Positions 1-5,102 of a stretch of 5,102 nt of DNA are shown here, piece by piece. The notes under the pieces were generated by a model. It searched no databases, was not told the origin of the DNA, and worked only from the letters and a program-made list of their open reading frames with translations. The DNA is from Nanobdellota archaeon (GTDB taxonomy: Archaea; Nanoarchaeota; Nanoarchaeia; Parvarchaeales; Parvarchaeaceae), in contig JAJZOB010000052.1 in assembly GCA_021852135.1 (NCBI GenBank), positions 1 through 5,102 on the forward strand. The letters are read 5' to 3'. The translations under genes and the position numbers were made by a program. Position 1 is the first letter of the stretch. Every line of letters begins with the position of its first letter.

Positions 1-43
1 GCTATACTTGAATTATAATTTTCATTGAATATCCAGATACCAA

Positions 44-59
44 ACAATTTAATTATTGT
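44..59. repeat. Short inverted repeat in upstream non-coding region
   Basis: Two perfect 5-base arms (ACAAT and ATTGT) flank a 6-base AT spacer. It lies about 50 bases upstream of the TATA-like box of the first antiporter gene. A dyad of this size could bind a dimeric regulator, but in sequence this AT-rich five-base arms also arise by chance. No function is claimed. Confidence 0.25.
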
Positions 60-78
60 GAAATACAGAATAATCTTA

Positions 79-94
79 AATTTAGAGCTAAATT
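79..94. promoter_or_regulatory. Candidate operator: 7-base inverted repeat upstream of antiporter promoter
   Basis: AATTTAG (79-85) and CTAAATT (88-94) are perfect reverse complements separated by two bases. The dyad ends 9 bases before the purine-rich BRE-like element of the first antiporter gene. In archaea, dimeric helix-turn-helix regulators (Lrp/AsnC and others) commonly bind dyads near BRE/TATA, and sites upstream of BRE are often activator sites. The two-base loop is too tight for a good RNA hairpin, so a DNA-binding site is more likely than a terminator of an upstream gene. The regulator is unknown. Confidence 0.4.
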
Positions 95-103
95 CTGAGG
101 TTT

Positions 104-116
104 GAAAGATATTTAA
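104..116 (+). promoter_or_regulatory. Archaeal-type promoter (BRE + TATA box) for the antiporter operon
   Basis: GAAAG at 104-108 fits a TFB-recognition element and is followed directly by ATATTTAA at 109-116. The centre of the AT box is about 26.5 bases before the A of the ATG at 139, the usual TATA-to-start distance in archaea. Transcription would therefore begin at or next to the start codon, giving a leaderless mRNA. This agrees with the lack of any Shine-Dalgarno motif before 139. A 5-base dyad (TTTAA at 112-116, TTAAA at 120-124) overlaps the box, but may be only low complexity. Confidence 0.6.
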
Positions 117-138
117 TGGTTAAAATTAAAAAGTAATT

Positions 139-1359
139 ATGTTAACTTCATCAGTATTGAATTTTCTGATGCTAGGAACGGCAGGGGTCTTGCTTATAGG
201 TTTTATAGGCCGTGTACTTGGCAAAAAGACAACAATACCATATATATTGTGGCTCATGTTCTTCGGTCTTTTGCTTGGCCCTTTACTGGGCTTACTTAAA
301 AGAAACACTCTGCTTTCTTACCTTCCGTTTATAATAAACATCATAATATTATTGGTTCTGTTTAATGCTGGATTAAGCATAAACTTAAGGAAGGTAATAC
401 ACACTATTTCAAGAGGTTTAGGACTATCCCTAATAAACTTTATACTGTCATTTTTTGCTGTTTTTCTGATAACATATTTCCTGCTTAACAACCCTATAAT
501 CGCAGGACTATTAAGCCTTACAGTTGCAGGTTTAAGTTTGTCAGTAGTATCAAGCTTTAGCAGGAGAAGCGGAACTGAAAAAGCAAGGAACCTGGTGGAA
601 TTAGAAGCGACTGTCGAGGAACCATTGACGATAATATTTGTTTTAGTGTTAGTAGGTGCAATAATATTAAATAACACCAGCATAAACTTTGTTTCTGGCA
701 AGGTTATATCAGAATTTTCTATCGGCGCCGTACTGGGAGCACTTATAGGTATGGCATGGGTTCCTATAATGGGCTATCTTCAGAGAAAAAGATACGATTA
801 CTCATATGTAGCTTCACTTGCAATAGCTTTTTTACTGTATGTTTTTATAGGAGCAATAAGCGGCAGCGGGCCGATAGCGGTGCTGGCTTTTGGTATAATA
901 ATAGCAAACGGGGAAAACATATTCAAGTCTCTAAAATACAGGCACAGTATTTCCTTCAATATAAACAAAGAATCCAAGTCATTTAACGAGCTGGTTACAT
1001 TTTTAACCACTTCATTTTTCTTTGTTTACTTTGGTGCACTTGTTTTATTGAATGACTACCTAGCTTTTATTTTCGGAATTGTAATAGCACTGACCCTTTT
1101 CATAGTAAAATATGTATCAACAAAAATGGCACTTTACAAATCAGCTTATGAAGAAAAAGACAAAGCAATTATTGGATCTATGGTTTCAAGAGGAGCAGGT
1201 GCGGCCGTAGTTGCAGCCCTTCCTTTAAGCTACGCTATACCTGGAACAGGTTCATTTATAGACATAATATTTGCAGTTATATTTGTTACAATATTCCTTA
1301 ACAGTCTCATGATTTCAATAATAAACAAACAAAAACACAATGAGGTAGAAAAGAAATGA
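139..1359 (+). CDS. CPA1-type cation/proton antiporter-like membrane protein, first of a tandem pair
   Basis: A 406-residue polytopic membrane protein, probably a Na+(K+)/H+ antiporter of the CPA1/NhaP type in the cell membrane. About 13 hydrophobic segments can be drawn, and the length fits a bare transport domain with no C-terminal TrkA-C or other cytosolic domain. Family marks are LLLGPLLG near 44-51, FNAGLS near 75-80, SGSGPIAVLAFG near 241-252, FFFVYFG near 293-299 and the TM11 Arg-Gly (R351). In TM6 the conserved Glu is present (E156), but the usual Asn-Asp ion-binding pair appears to be Glu-Glu (E160, E161) followed by Pro. The Thr-Asp-Pro break of TM5 is also absent (A130-G131-L132-S133). 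The ATG at 139 is preferred because it lies about 26 bases after a TATA-like box and no Shine-Dalgarno is present. The TGA stop overlaps the next gene's ATG. The family is fairly sure; ion and direction of transport are not. Confidence 0.85.
   Translation: MLTSSVLNFLMLGTAGVLLIGFIGRVLGKKTTIPYILWLMFFGLLLGPLLGLLKRNTLLSYLPFIINIIILLVLFNAGLSINLRKVIHTISRGLGLSLINFILSFFAVFLITYFLLNNPIIAGLLSLTVAGLSLSVVSSFSRRSGTEKARNLVELEATVEEPLTIIFVLVLVGAIILNNTSINFVSGKVISEFSIGAVLGALIGMAWVPIMGYLQRKRYDYSYVASLAIAFLLYVFIGAISGSGPIAVLAFGIIIANGENIFKSLKYRHSISFNINKESKSFNELVTFLTTSFFFVYFGALVLLNDYLAFIFGIVIALTLFIVKYVSTKMALYKSAYEEKDKAIIGSMVSRGAGAAVVAALPLSYAIPGTGSFIDIIFAVIFVTIFLNSLMISIINKQKHNEVEKK
1342..1346 (+). promoter_or_regulatory. 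Shine-Dalgarno site for the second antiporter gene
   Basis: GAGGT lies 9 bases before the ATG at 1356, inside the 3' end of the preceding gene. It can pair with the CCUCC-type 3' end of 16S rRNA. It is the only convincing ribosome-binding site in the window and supports the 1356 start and translation as an internal cistron of a polycistronic mRNA. Confidence 0.7.
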
Positions 1360-2582
1360 CAGAGTCTGTAACCTTTATTCTGCTTGTGTCTGCACTTATA
1401 ATATTCTTAGGTTACATAGGAGAGCAATTTTTTAGAAAAACCCATATTCCCTCCTTTCTTTTCTTAGTTTTTGCAGGATTTATACTTGGCCCAGTACTTG
1501 GTGTTATCCAAAAGGCCGCTTTACTCCCATTACTTGGTGTACTGGCGGAAGTAACACTTATAATGGTTATATTCCACGGAGGTTTAGACCTAAAAGCCAA
1601 AACACTTTTAAAAGACGGCTGGAGACCATTTGTTCAAGTTGCATTATACGTAAGCATAAGCATTGCAGCAGTGACAATGCTATCATATTTTGTATTGCAC
1701 TTCAATTTAGTTATATCCTTGATATTCGCAGCTATAGTCGGAGGTGAGACTACAACTGTAGTTATAATACCTCTGTCAAGACAGCTTAACATAAAAGACA
1801 AAACAGTAATGTTCCTAACATTTGAAGCAGCATTGAACTCAATTGTTTTAGTTGTTCTCTTCCTTACATTTGTTGGGTTGTACCAAAGTGGAAACGCAAA
1901 TATTTACTCTACAGTTGACTCGTTGGTGTCTTCCTTTTCAATAGGGATATTTATCGGAATGATACTTTCTGTTATATGGATTTACCTGCTAAATTATTTG
2001 AAAAACCAGCATTATACCTATGTTTTAACATTGGGTTTGCTTCTCCTTACTTATGGGCTTACGGATAAAGCTGGCGGAAGCGGTTACCTAGCCGTCATAA
2101 TCTTCGGTATAGTTTTCGGAAACCACCGGTTTATAAGCGAACTATTCAGAAGAAAAATAAAAATGGACAAGCTGGAAAAGGACATATTCAACTTCCAAGG
2201 AGAAATTACTTTCATATTAAAAACCTTCTTCTTTGTATTTTTGGGTTTGATATTAAGCCTCTCATTTTCAAGCTTGTATTTCGGTTTAGGCGCAGGACTT
2301 GCAATACTTGGTATTTTATTGTTCTCAAGATTCATTGCCGTTTCGATATCAACATACAAATCTGATATGGTTAAGGATAAACTGCCCATATTTATTTCTC
2401 TGGCGCAGGGTTTAACGCCCGCTACTTTGGCAATATTAGCTTTGGAGTATGGTATCCCCCAAGCAAATACCTTCCTTGTATTAGTAACATATGTTATAAT
2501 TCTGACGAATATAGTTACGACTGTCGGAGCCTTTATAACATTAAGAGGAAAAAAGGTAAAAACAAATGCAGCTTCTGTCTAA
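1356..2582 (+). CDS. CPA1-type antiporter-like membrane protein with altered active site, second of a tandem pair
   Basis: A 408-residue membrane protein with about 13 hydrophobic segments, paralogous to the product of the gene it overlaps by four bases (ATGA). Family marks are FILGPVLG near 42-49, FHGGLDL near 73-79, GGSGYLAVIIFG near 240-251 and TFFFVFLGL near 290-298. The fold is thus the same, but key residues differ. The TM6 Glu is kept (E157), while the Asn-Asp pair reads Asn161-Ser162, so the ion-binding Asp is missing. The TM11 Arg-Gly reads Gln351-Gly352, in a stretch that aligns without gaps to the first protein from Asp-Lys to Ile-Pro. A Glu (E131 in GGETTT) sits where many CPA1 proteins have the Asp of Thr-Asp-Pro in TM5. 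It may be a transporter with a shifted site, or a non-catalytic partner of the first protein. There is no C-terminal regulatory domain. Translation probably depends on the GAGGT at 1342. Confidence 0.83.
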   Translation: MTESVTFILLVSALIIFLGYIGEQFFRKTHIPSFLFLVFAGFILGPVLGVIQKAALLPLLGVLAEVTLIMVIFHGGLDLKAKTLLKDGWRPFVQVALYVSISIAAVTMLSYFVLHFNLVISLIFAAIVGGETTTVVIIPLSRQLNIKDKTVMFLTFEAALNSIVLVVLFLTFVGLYQSGNANIYSTVDSLVSSFSIGIFIGMILSVIWIYLLNYLKNQHYTYVLTLGLLLLTYGLTDKAGGSGYLAVIIFGIVFGNHRFISELFRRKIKMDKLEKDIFNFQGEITFILKTFFFVFLGLILSLSFSSLYFGLGAGLAILGILLFSRFIAVSISTYKSDMVKDKLPIFISLAQGLTPATLAILALEYGIPQANTFLVLVTYVIILTNIVTTVGAFITLRGKKVKTNAASV

Positions 2583-2584
2583 AA

Positions 2585-2595
2585 GAAATTAATAT
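2585..2595 (+). promoter_or_regulatory. Probable archaeal promoter for the lyase gene
   Basis: GAAA at 2585-2588 (BRE-like) is followed by TTAATAT at 2589-2595, centred about 24 bases before the ATG at 2616. No Shine-Dalgarno motif precedes that ATG, so a leaderless transcript beginning near 2616 is plausible. The gap between genes is only 33 bases, so read-through from the antiporter operon is also possible. Confidence 0.45.
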
Positions 2596-2615
2596 CTAGA
2601 AAACCATAGAATAAA

Positions 2616-4022
2616 ATGGATAAATTTAGGGTAGAAAAAGATTATTTAGGGGCAGTTAAAGTACCTAGCGAAGCATATTGGGGAGTTCAAACGCAGCGTG
2701 CATTGGATAATTTTCCTGTCTCAGGCATAACACCAATAAAAGAATACACTTATTCTATAGTTTTAATAAAAAAGGCGGCTGCGATGGCAAATTCAGAAAT
2801 AGGCCTTTTGGAAAAAAAGAAGGCAAATGCTATAGTACATGCATGCAATGCAATACTTGAAGGAAAGTTTGACAATCAATTTCTAGTAGATATCTATCAA
2901 GCGGGAGAAGGAACTTCAAATAACATGAATGTAAATGAGGTTATAGCTAACATAGCAATTGAAAAACTAGGCAAAAAAAGAGGTGATTACTCTGTATTAC
3001 ATCCAAATGATGATGTAAACATGGGCCAATCCTCGAATGATGTCATACCTACTGCTACAAAGATAGCTGCTCTCAAACTTTCGAACGAATTAATAAAAGC
3101 ATTAAATGAACTTGAAATATCCTTTTCAAAAAAGGCCAAAGAATTTGATAAGATAATAAAAAGCGGAAGAACCCATTTAATGGATGCTGCACCTATCAGA
3201 CTGGGACAGGAATTCAAGGCCTGGGCCGATTTGATAAAGGAATCTATTTCTAGGATAAATGAAGCAAACAAAGAGCTGGAGAATATAAACTTAGGAGCAA
3301 CGGCTGTAGGCACGGGAATAAATGCTGACCCAAGATATGTGAAAAAAGCTATAATTTACCTAAGAAAGTGGACAGGCCTTAAATTAAACCAGTCAAAAGA
3401 CCTTCCGGCGGTTACCGAATCTCCCTCTGACCTTTTTGCATTATCAAGCGCAATAACAGTCCTTTGCACAGACTTGACAAAGATTGCCAATGATCTGAGA
3501 TTAATGAATTCTGGGCCCATAACTGGGTTAGCGGAGATCGTTTTGCCGGCTGTTCAACCAGGGTCTTCAATAATGCCTGGCAAAGTTAACCCAAGCATAG
3601 CAGAGATGGTTGACATGGTCTGCTTTAGAGTCATGGGAGACAACAAGACCATAGAATTGGCAACACAAGCCGGACAGTTTGAATTAAATGTTATGGAGCC
3701 GATAATAAATTACTGTCTGCTGCATGATTTGATTATACTTAAAAATGCCTGTAAGATATTCGCAGAGAAGACAGTCAATGACATAAAAGTCAACAGAGAA
3801 AGAATAGAAGAGATGGTAAATAAAACCCCTGGAGTTGGCTTGGCATTGAACCCTTATATAGGCTATGAAAAAAGCGCTGAAATTGTCAAAAAAGCTGTAA
3901 AAGAAGAAAAAACAATAAAACAGGTTGCTGAAGATGAAAATATACTTCAAAAAGAAAAGCTAGAAAAAATATTTGATCCTTTCAACCTTACAACGCCAAG
4001 AAAATTAAAAGGCAGAAAATAA
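2616..4022 (+). CDS. Class II fumarase/aspartase superfamily lyase (fumarate hydratase or aspartate ammonia-lyase)
   Basis: A complete 468-residue cytosolic enzyme of normal family length, expected to act as a homotetramer, interconverting fumarate with malate (fumarase) or with aspartate and ammonia (aspartase). The signature loop GSSIMPGKVNP is intact at 316-326, with Ser317 at the catalytic base position and Lys323 and Asn325 as substrate ligands. Other site residues are Thr100-Ser101, Ser139-Ser140-Asn141 and Thr186-His187 (GRTHLMDA). All match Bacillus sp. YM55-1 aspartase numbering with an offset of one, except that Thr141 there is Ser140 here. Features are mixed: VDIYQAGEGTSNNMN (91-105), NDLRL and the AGQFELNVMEP segment (352-362) are aspartase-like, while HPNDDVN..QSSND..PTA (129-146) is fumarase-like. 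The start is fixed by the typical N-terminus (RVEKDYLG..KVPSEAYWG). Superfamily is certain; substrate cannot be settled, so no symbol is given. Confidence 0.95.
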   Translation: MDKFRVEKDYLGAVKVPSEAYWGVQTQRALDNFPVSGITPIKEYTYSIVLIKKAAAMANSEIGLLEKKKANAIVHACNAILEGKFDNQFLVDIYQAGEGTSNNMNVNEVIANIAIEKLGKKRGDYSVLHPNDDVNMGQSSNDVIPTATKIAALKLSNELIKALNELEISFSKKAKEFDKIIKSGRTHLMDAAPIRLGQEFKAWADLIKESISRINEANKELENINLGATAVGTGINADPRYVKKAIIYLRKWTGLKLNQSKDLPAVTESPSDLFALSSAITVLCTDLTKIANDLRLMNSGPITGLAEIVLPAVQPGSSIMPGKVNPSIAEMVDMVCFRVMGDNKTIELATQAGQFELNVMEPIINYCLLHDLIILKNACKIFAEKTVNDIKVNRERIEEMVNKTPGVGLALNPYIGYEKSAEIVKKAVKEEKTIKQVAEDENILQKEKLEKIFDPFNLTTPRKLKGRK

Positions 4023-4032
4023 AGCTTATTAG
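4021..4032 (+). promoter_or_regulatory. Possible weak promoter for the fusion-protein gene
   Basis: AAAG at 4021-4024 followed by CTTATTAG at 4025-4032 is centred about 25.5 bases before the ATG at 4054, the spacing of the other presumed leaderless promoters here. The match to a TATA box is weak, and the better match TATATAAA (4043-4050) is too close to the ATG. Co-transcription with the lyase gene, only 31 bases upstream, is an alternative. Confidence 0.3.
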
Positions 4033-4053
4033 TTTAAAAATCTATATAAATAA

Positions 4054-5061
4054 ATGATAATATTCAGCTGCGCAATAGCAGGTTCTGATCGAATAAGCCT
4101 GGAAACTAAGGCAACGAAAATAGCTAAACGGCATGGTAAAAACCTGGAGATAATTAACCTTATAGATGAAATGATCAAGGTCGGCAACAAGACAAACCCC
4201 TACATAAATTCAAAAAACATTCCTAACTTGGACATAGAGAACATAAGGTTACTTAAGGGGACTGCTCTTAAAAACATAAAAATGAACATAGAAGAAAACA
4301 CAAAAACAGATTATATAATAGACGGGCACATGTCATTTTGGTGGAGGGGAGGGCCATTGAACCTACTAAATTCAAAAGACCTAAAAGCACTTAACCCTGA
4401 CTTTTTCATATCAGTATTAAATGACCCTAATACCGTCAATAAAAACCTGCAAAAGAAAAAATCTTGGGAAGACAAAACCATAGACGAATATGAAATAGCA
4501 TTATGGTCTGAACTAGAGGTTTACACTGCTGATTTAATAAGCAACTCAATAAACAGAAAAAATTATGTTATAGGCTCAAAAGAAGATCCAGATACTTTAT
4601 ATGAGCTAATTTACAGGCCTGACAAACCAAAAGCTTACATAAGCTATTCTATAGAGCATAGGAAAAGCGGATATGAAACTTTGGAAAAATTCATAAAGAA
4701 GATAAGACAACATCTGATAGTTTTCAACCCAAAAGCCGTAGATATTGATGTCTATAAAGAAAACGCAAATGAAAGGACAAAGAACCTTATATTTAACCAG
4801 ACAGTGCGAAGGGATTTTCATTTGGTAGACCAAACAGATATTACTGTTGTATATCTTTCTGATTTAGTTTATTCAAGTGGAATTGACGGAGAAAGAATGC
4901 ATGCTCATTTTACCGGTAAAAAGGTCTTGCTTTATTTCCCTTTCGAAAAATACAGCCCATTTACTCCTTACTTCGTTGATAACATGTTTAAATCCGAGTC
5001 TGATTTGATAAAAGAAATAAAAGAGCTATCGAAAAAATATAAACTTCGGCAAAAACAGTAA
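4054..5061 (+). CDS. Adenylate-kinase-like (degenerate P-loop) / nucleoside 2-deoxyribosyltransferase-like fusion protein
   Basis: A 335-residue soluble protein with two apparent domains. Residues 1-165 resemble archaeal adenylate kinase (AdkA) or a related P-loop kinase: a first strand MIIFSCAIAG, INLIDEM at 34-40 where AdkA has an N-x-GD-x-M motif, a strand DYIIDGHMSFW at 86-96, and LNPDFFISVLNDP at 113-125. The P-loop is damaged: in place of GxxGxGK[ST] it reads AIAGSDRIS (7-15), with Asp12 and Arg13 replacing the Gly-Lys pair. Residues 192-325 look like the nucleoside 2-deoxyribosyltransferase fold: strand KAYISYS, a helix, RRDFHLVDQTDITVVYLS (252-269), then SGIDGERMHAHFTGKKVLLY (275-294), where Glu280 fits the catalytic Glu of this family. 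Both folds handle nucleotides, so nucleotide salvage, cleavage or sensing is inferred, not shown. The start at 4054 is needed for the first beta strand. No Shine-Dalgarno is present. Domain calls are from pattern only. Confidence 0.65.
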   Translation: MIIFSCAIAGSDRISLETKATKIAKRHGKNLEIINLIDEMIKVGNKTNPYINSKNIPNLDIENIRLLKGTALKNIKMNIEENTKTDYIIDGHMSFWWRGGPLNLLNSKDLKALNPDFFISVLNDPNTVNKNLQKKKSWEDKTIDEYEIALWSELEVYTADLISNSINRKNYVIGSKEDPDTLYELIYRPDKPKAYISYSIEHRKSGYETLEKFIKKIRQHLIVFNPKAVDIDVYKENANERTKNLIFNQTVRRDFHLVDQTDITVVYLSDLVYSSGIDGERMHAHFTGKKVLLYFPFEKYSPFTPYFVDNMFKSESDLIKEIKELSKKYKLRQKQ

Positions 5062-5088
5062 AATTTTACTAAATGATGTAAAACCTGA

Positions 5089-5100
5089 ATTTTATTTTAT
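5089..5100 (+). terminator. Possible T-rich archaeal terminator
   Basis: A T-rich run (ATTTTATTTTAT) begins 28 bases after the stop codon at 5061, with no hairpin before it. Archaeal RNA polymerase can terminate at oligo-T tracts without a stem-loop. In DNA this AT-rich the signal is weak, and the tract could equally belong to the promoter of a gene beyond the window edge. Confidence 0.3.
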
Positions 5101-5102
5101 GA

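Noticed and set aside
1..138. tRNA, small RNA or riboswitch in the leading non-coding region
   Set aside because: The stretch is very AT-rich, shows no cloverleaf, no conserved riboswitch core and no GC-rich stems; the TATA-to-ATG distance also leaves no 5' leader.
318..701. Open frame on the minus strand opposite the first antiporter gene
   Set aside because: It lies wholly within a well-supported + strand gene, has no recognisable domain or promoter, and its composition is that of a complement of membrane-protein codons.
2595..2600. TCTAGA palindrome in the gap before the lyase gene
   Set aside because: A six-base palindrome is expected by chance and lies between the presumed TATA box and the start; no reason to call it an operator.
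2987..3313. Open frame on the minus strand opposite the lyase gene
   Set aside because: The + strand here encodes conserved catalytic motifs of the lyase; the minus frame shows no family features.
3684..3950. Phe/Tyr-rich open frame on the minus strand that could look like a small membrane protein
   Set aside because: It is the complement of Lys/Glu-rich codons (AAA, GAA, ATA) at the lyase C-terminus, which gives spurious Phe-rich frames.
4043..4050. TATATAAA as the TATA box of the last gene
   Set aside because: It is the best textbook TATA match in the window, but its centre is only about 7.5 bases before the ATG. Transcription from it would start about 20 bases inside the gene, and the next in-frame ATG (residue 40) would remove the first beta strand and P-loop region.
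5099..5101. ATG at the right edge as the start of a further gene
   Set aside because: Only four bases remain, so no coding evidence exists; the T-rich tract before it could be a promoter or a terminator.

Overview
The window is AT-rich and gene-dense, with four complete protein genes, all on the + strand and separated by 31-33 bases or overlapping. It looks archaeal. Isoleucine is written mostly as ATA and arginine almost only as AGA/AGG. Three of the four genes have no Shine-Dalgarno sequence but carry a purine-rich (BRE-like) plus AT-rich (TATA-like) element about 24-27 bases before the ATG, as expected for leaderless archaeal transcripts. The only gene with a clear Shine-Dalgarno motif is the one whose start overlaps the preceding stop codon. 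The N-terminal half of the last protein also resembles archaeal-type adenylate kinase. The lineage cannot be fixed from this sequence; an AT-rich DPANN or Thermoplasmata-like archaeon is possible.

Layout. 1-138 is non-coding: it holds two short inverted repeats and a good BRE/TATA pair for the first gene. 139-2582 is a two-gene operon (4-base ATGA overlap) encoding two related but divergent CPA1-type cation/proton antiporter-like membrane proteins of about 407 residues and about 13 helices each. 2616-4022 encodes a full-length class II fumarase/aspartase superfamily lyase with an intact catalytic loop. 4054-5061 encodes a two-part protein: an adenylate-kinase-like N-terminal half with a damaged P-loop, followed by a nucleoside 2-deoxyribosyltransferase-like C-terminal half. 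A T-rich stretch follows it and may be a terminator.

Working together. The two antiporter-like proteins are almost certainly made together. Their charged transport-site residues differ in a complementary way: the first keeps the TM11 arginine and has Glu-Glu where CPA1 proteins have Asn-Asp; the second has lost both that Asp and that Arg but has a Glu in the broken helix TM5. A heterodimer with unequal subunits is therefore a reasonable hypothesis. The lyase (malate/fumarate or aspartate/fumarate) and the nucleotide-related fusion protein are probably separate or loosely linked units. The most unusual items are the divergent antiporter pair and the pseudokinase-like/deoxyribosyltransferase-like fusion.
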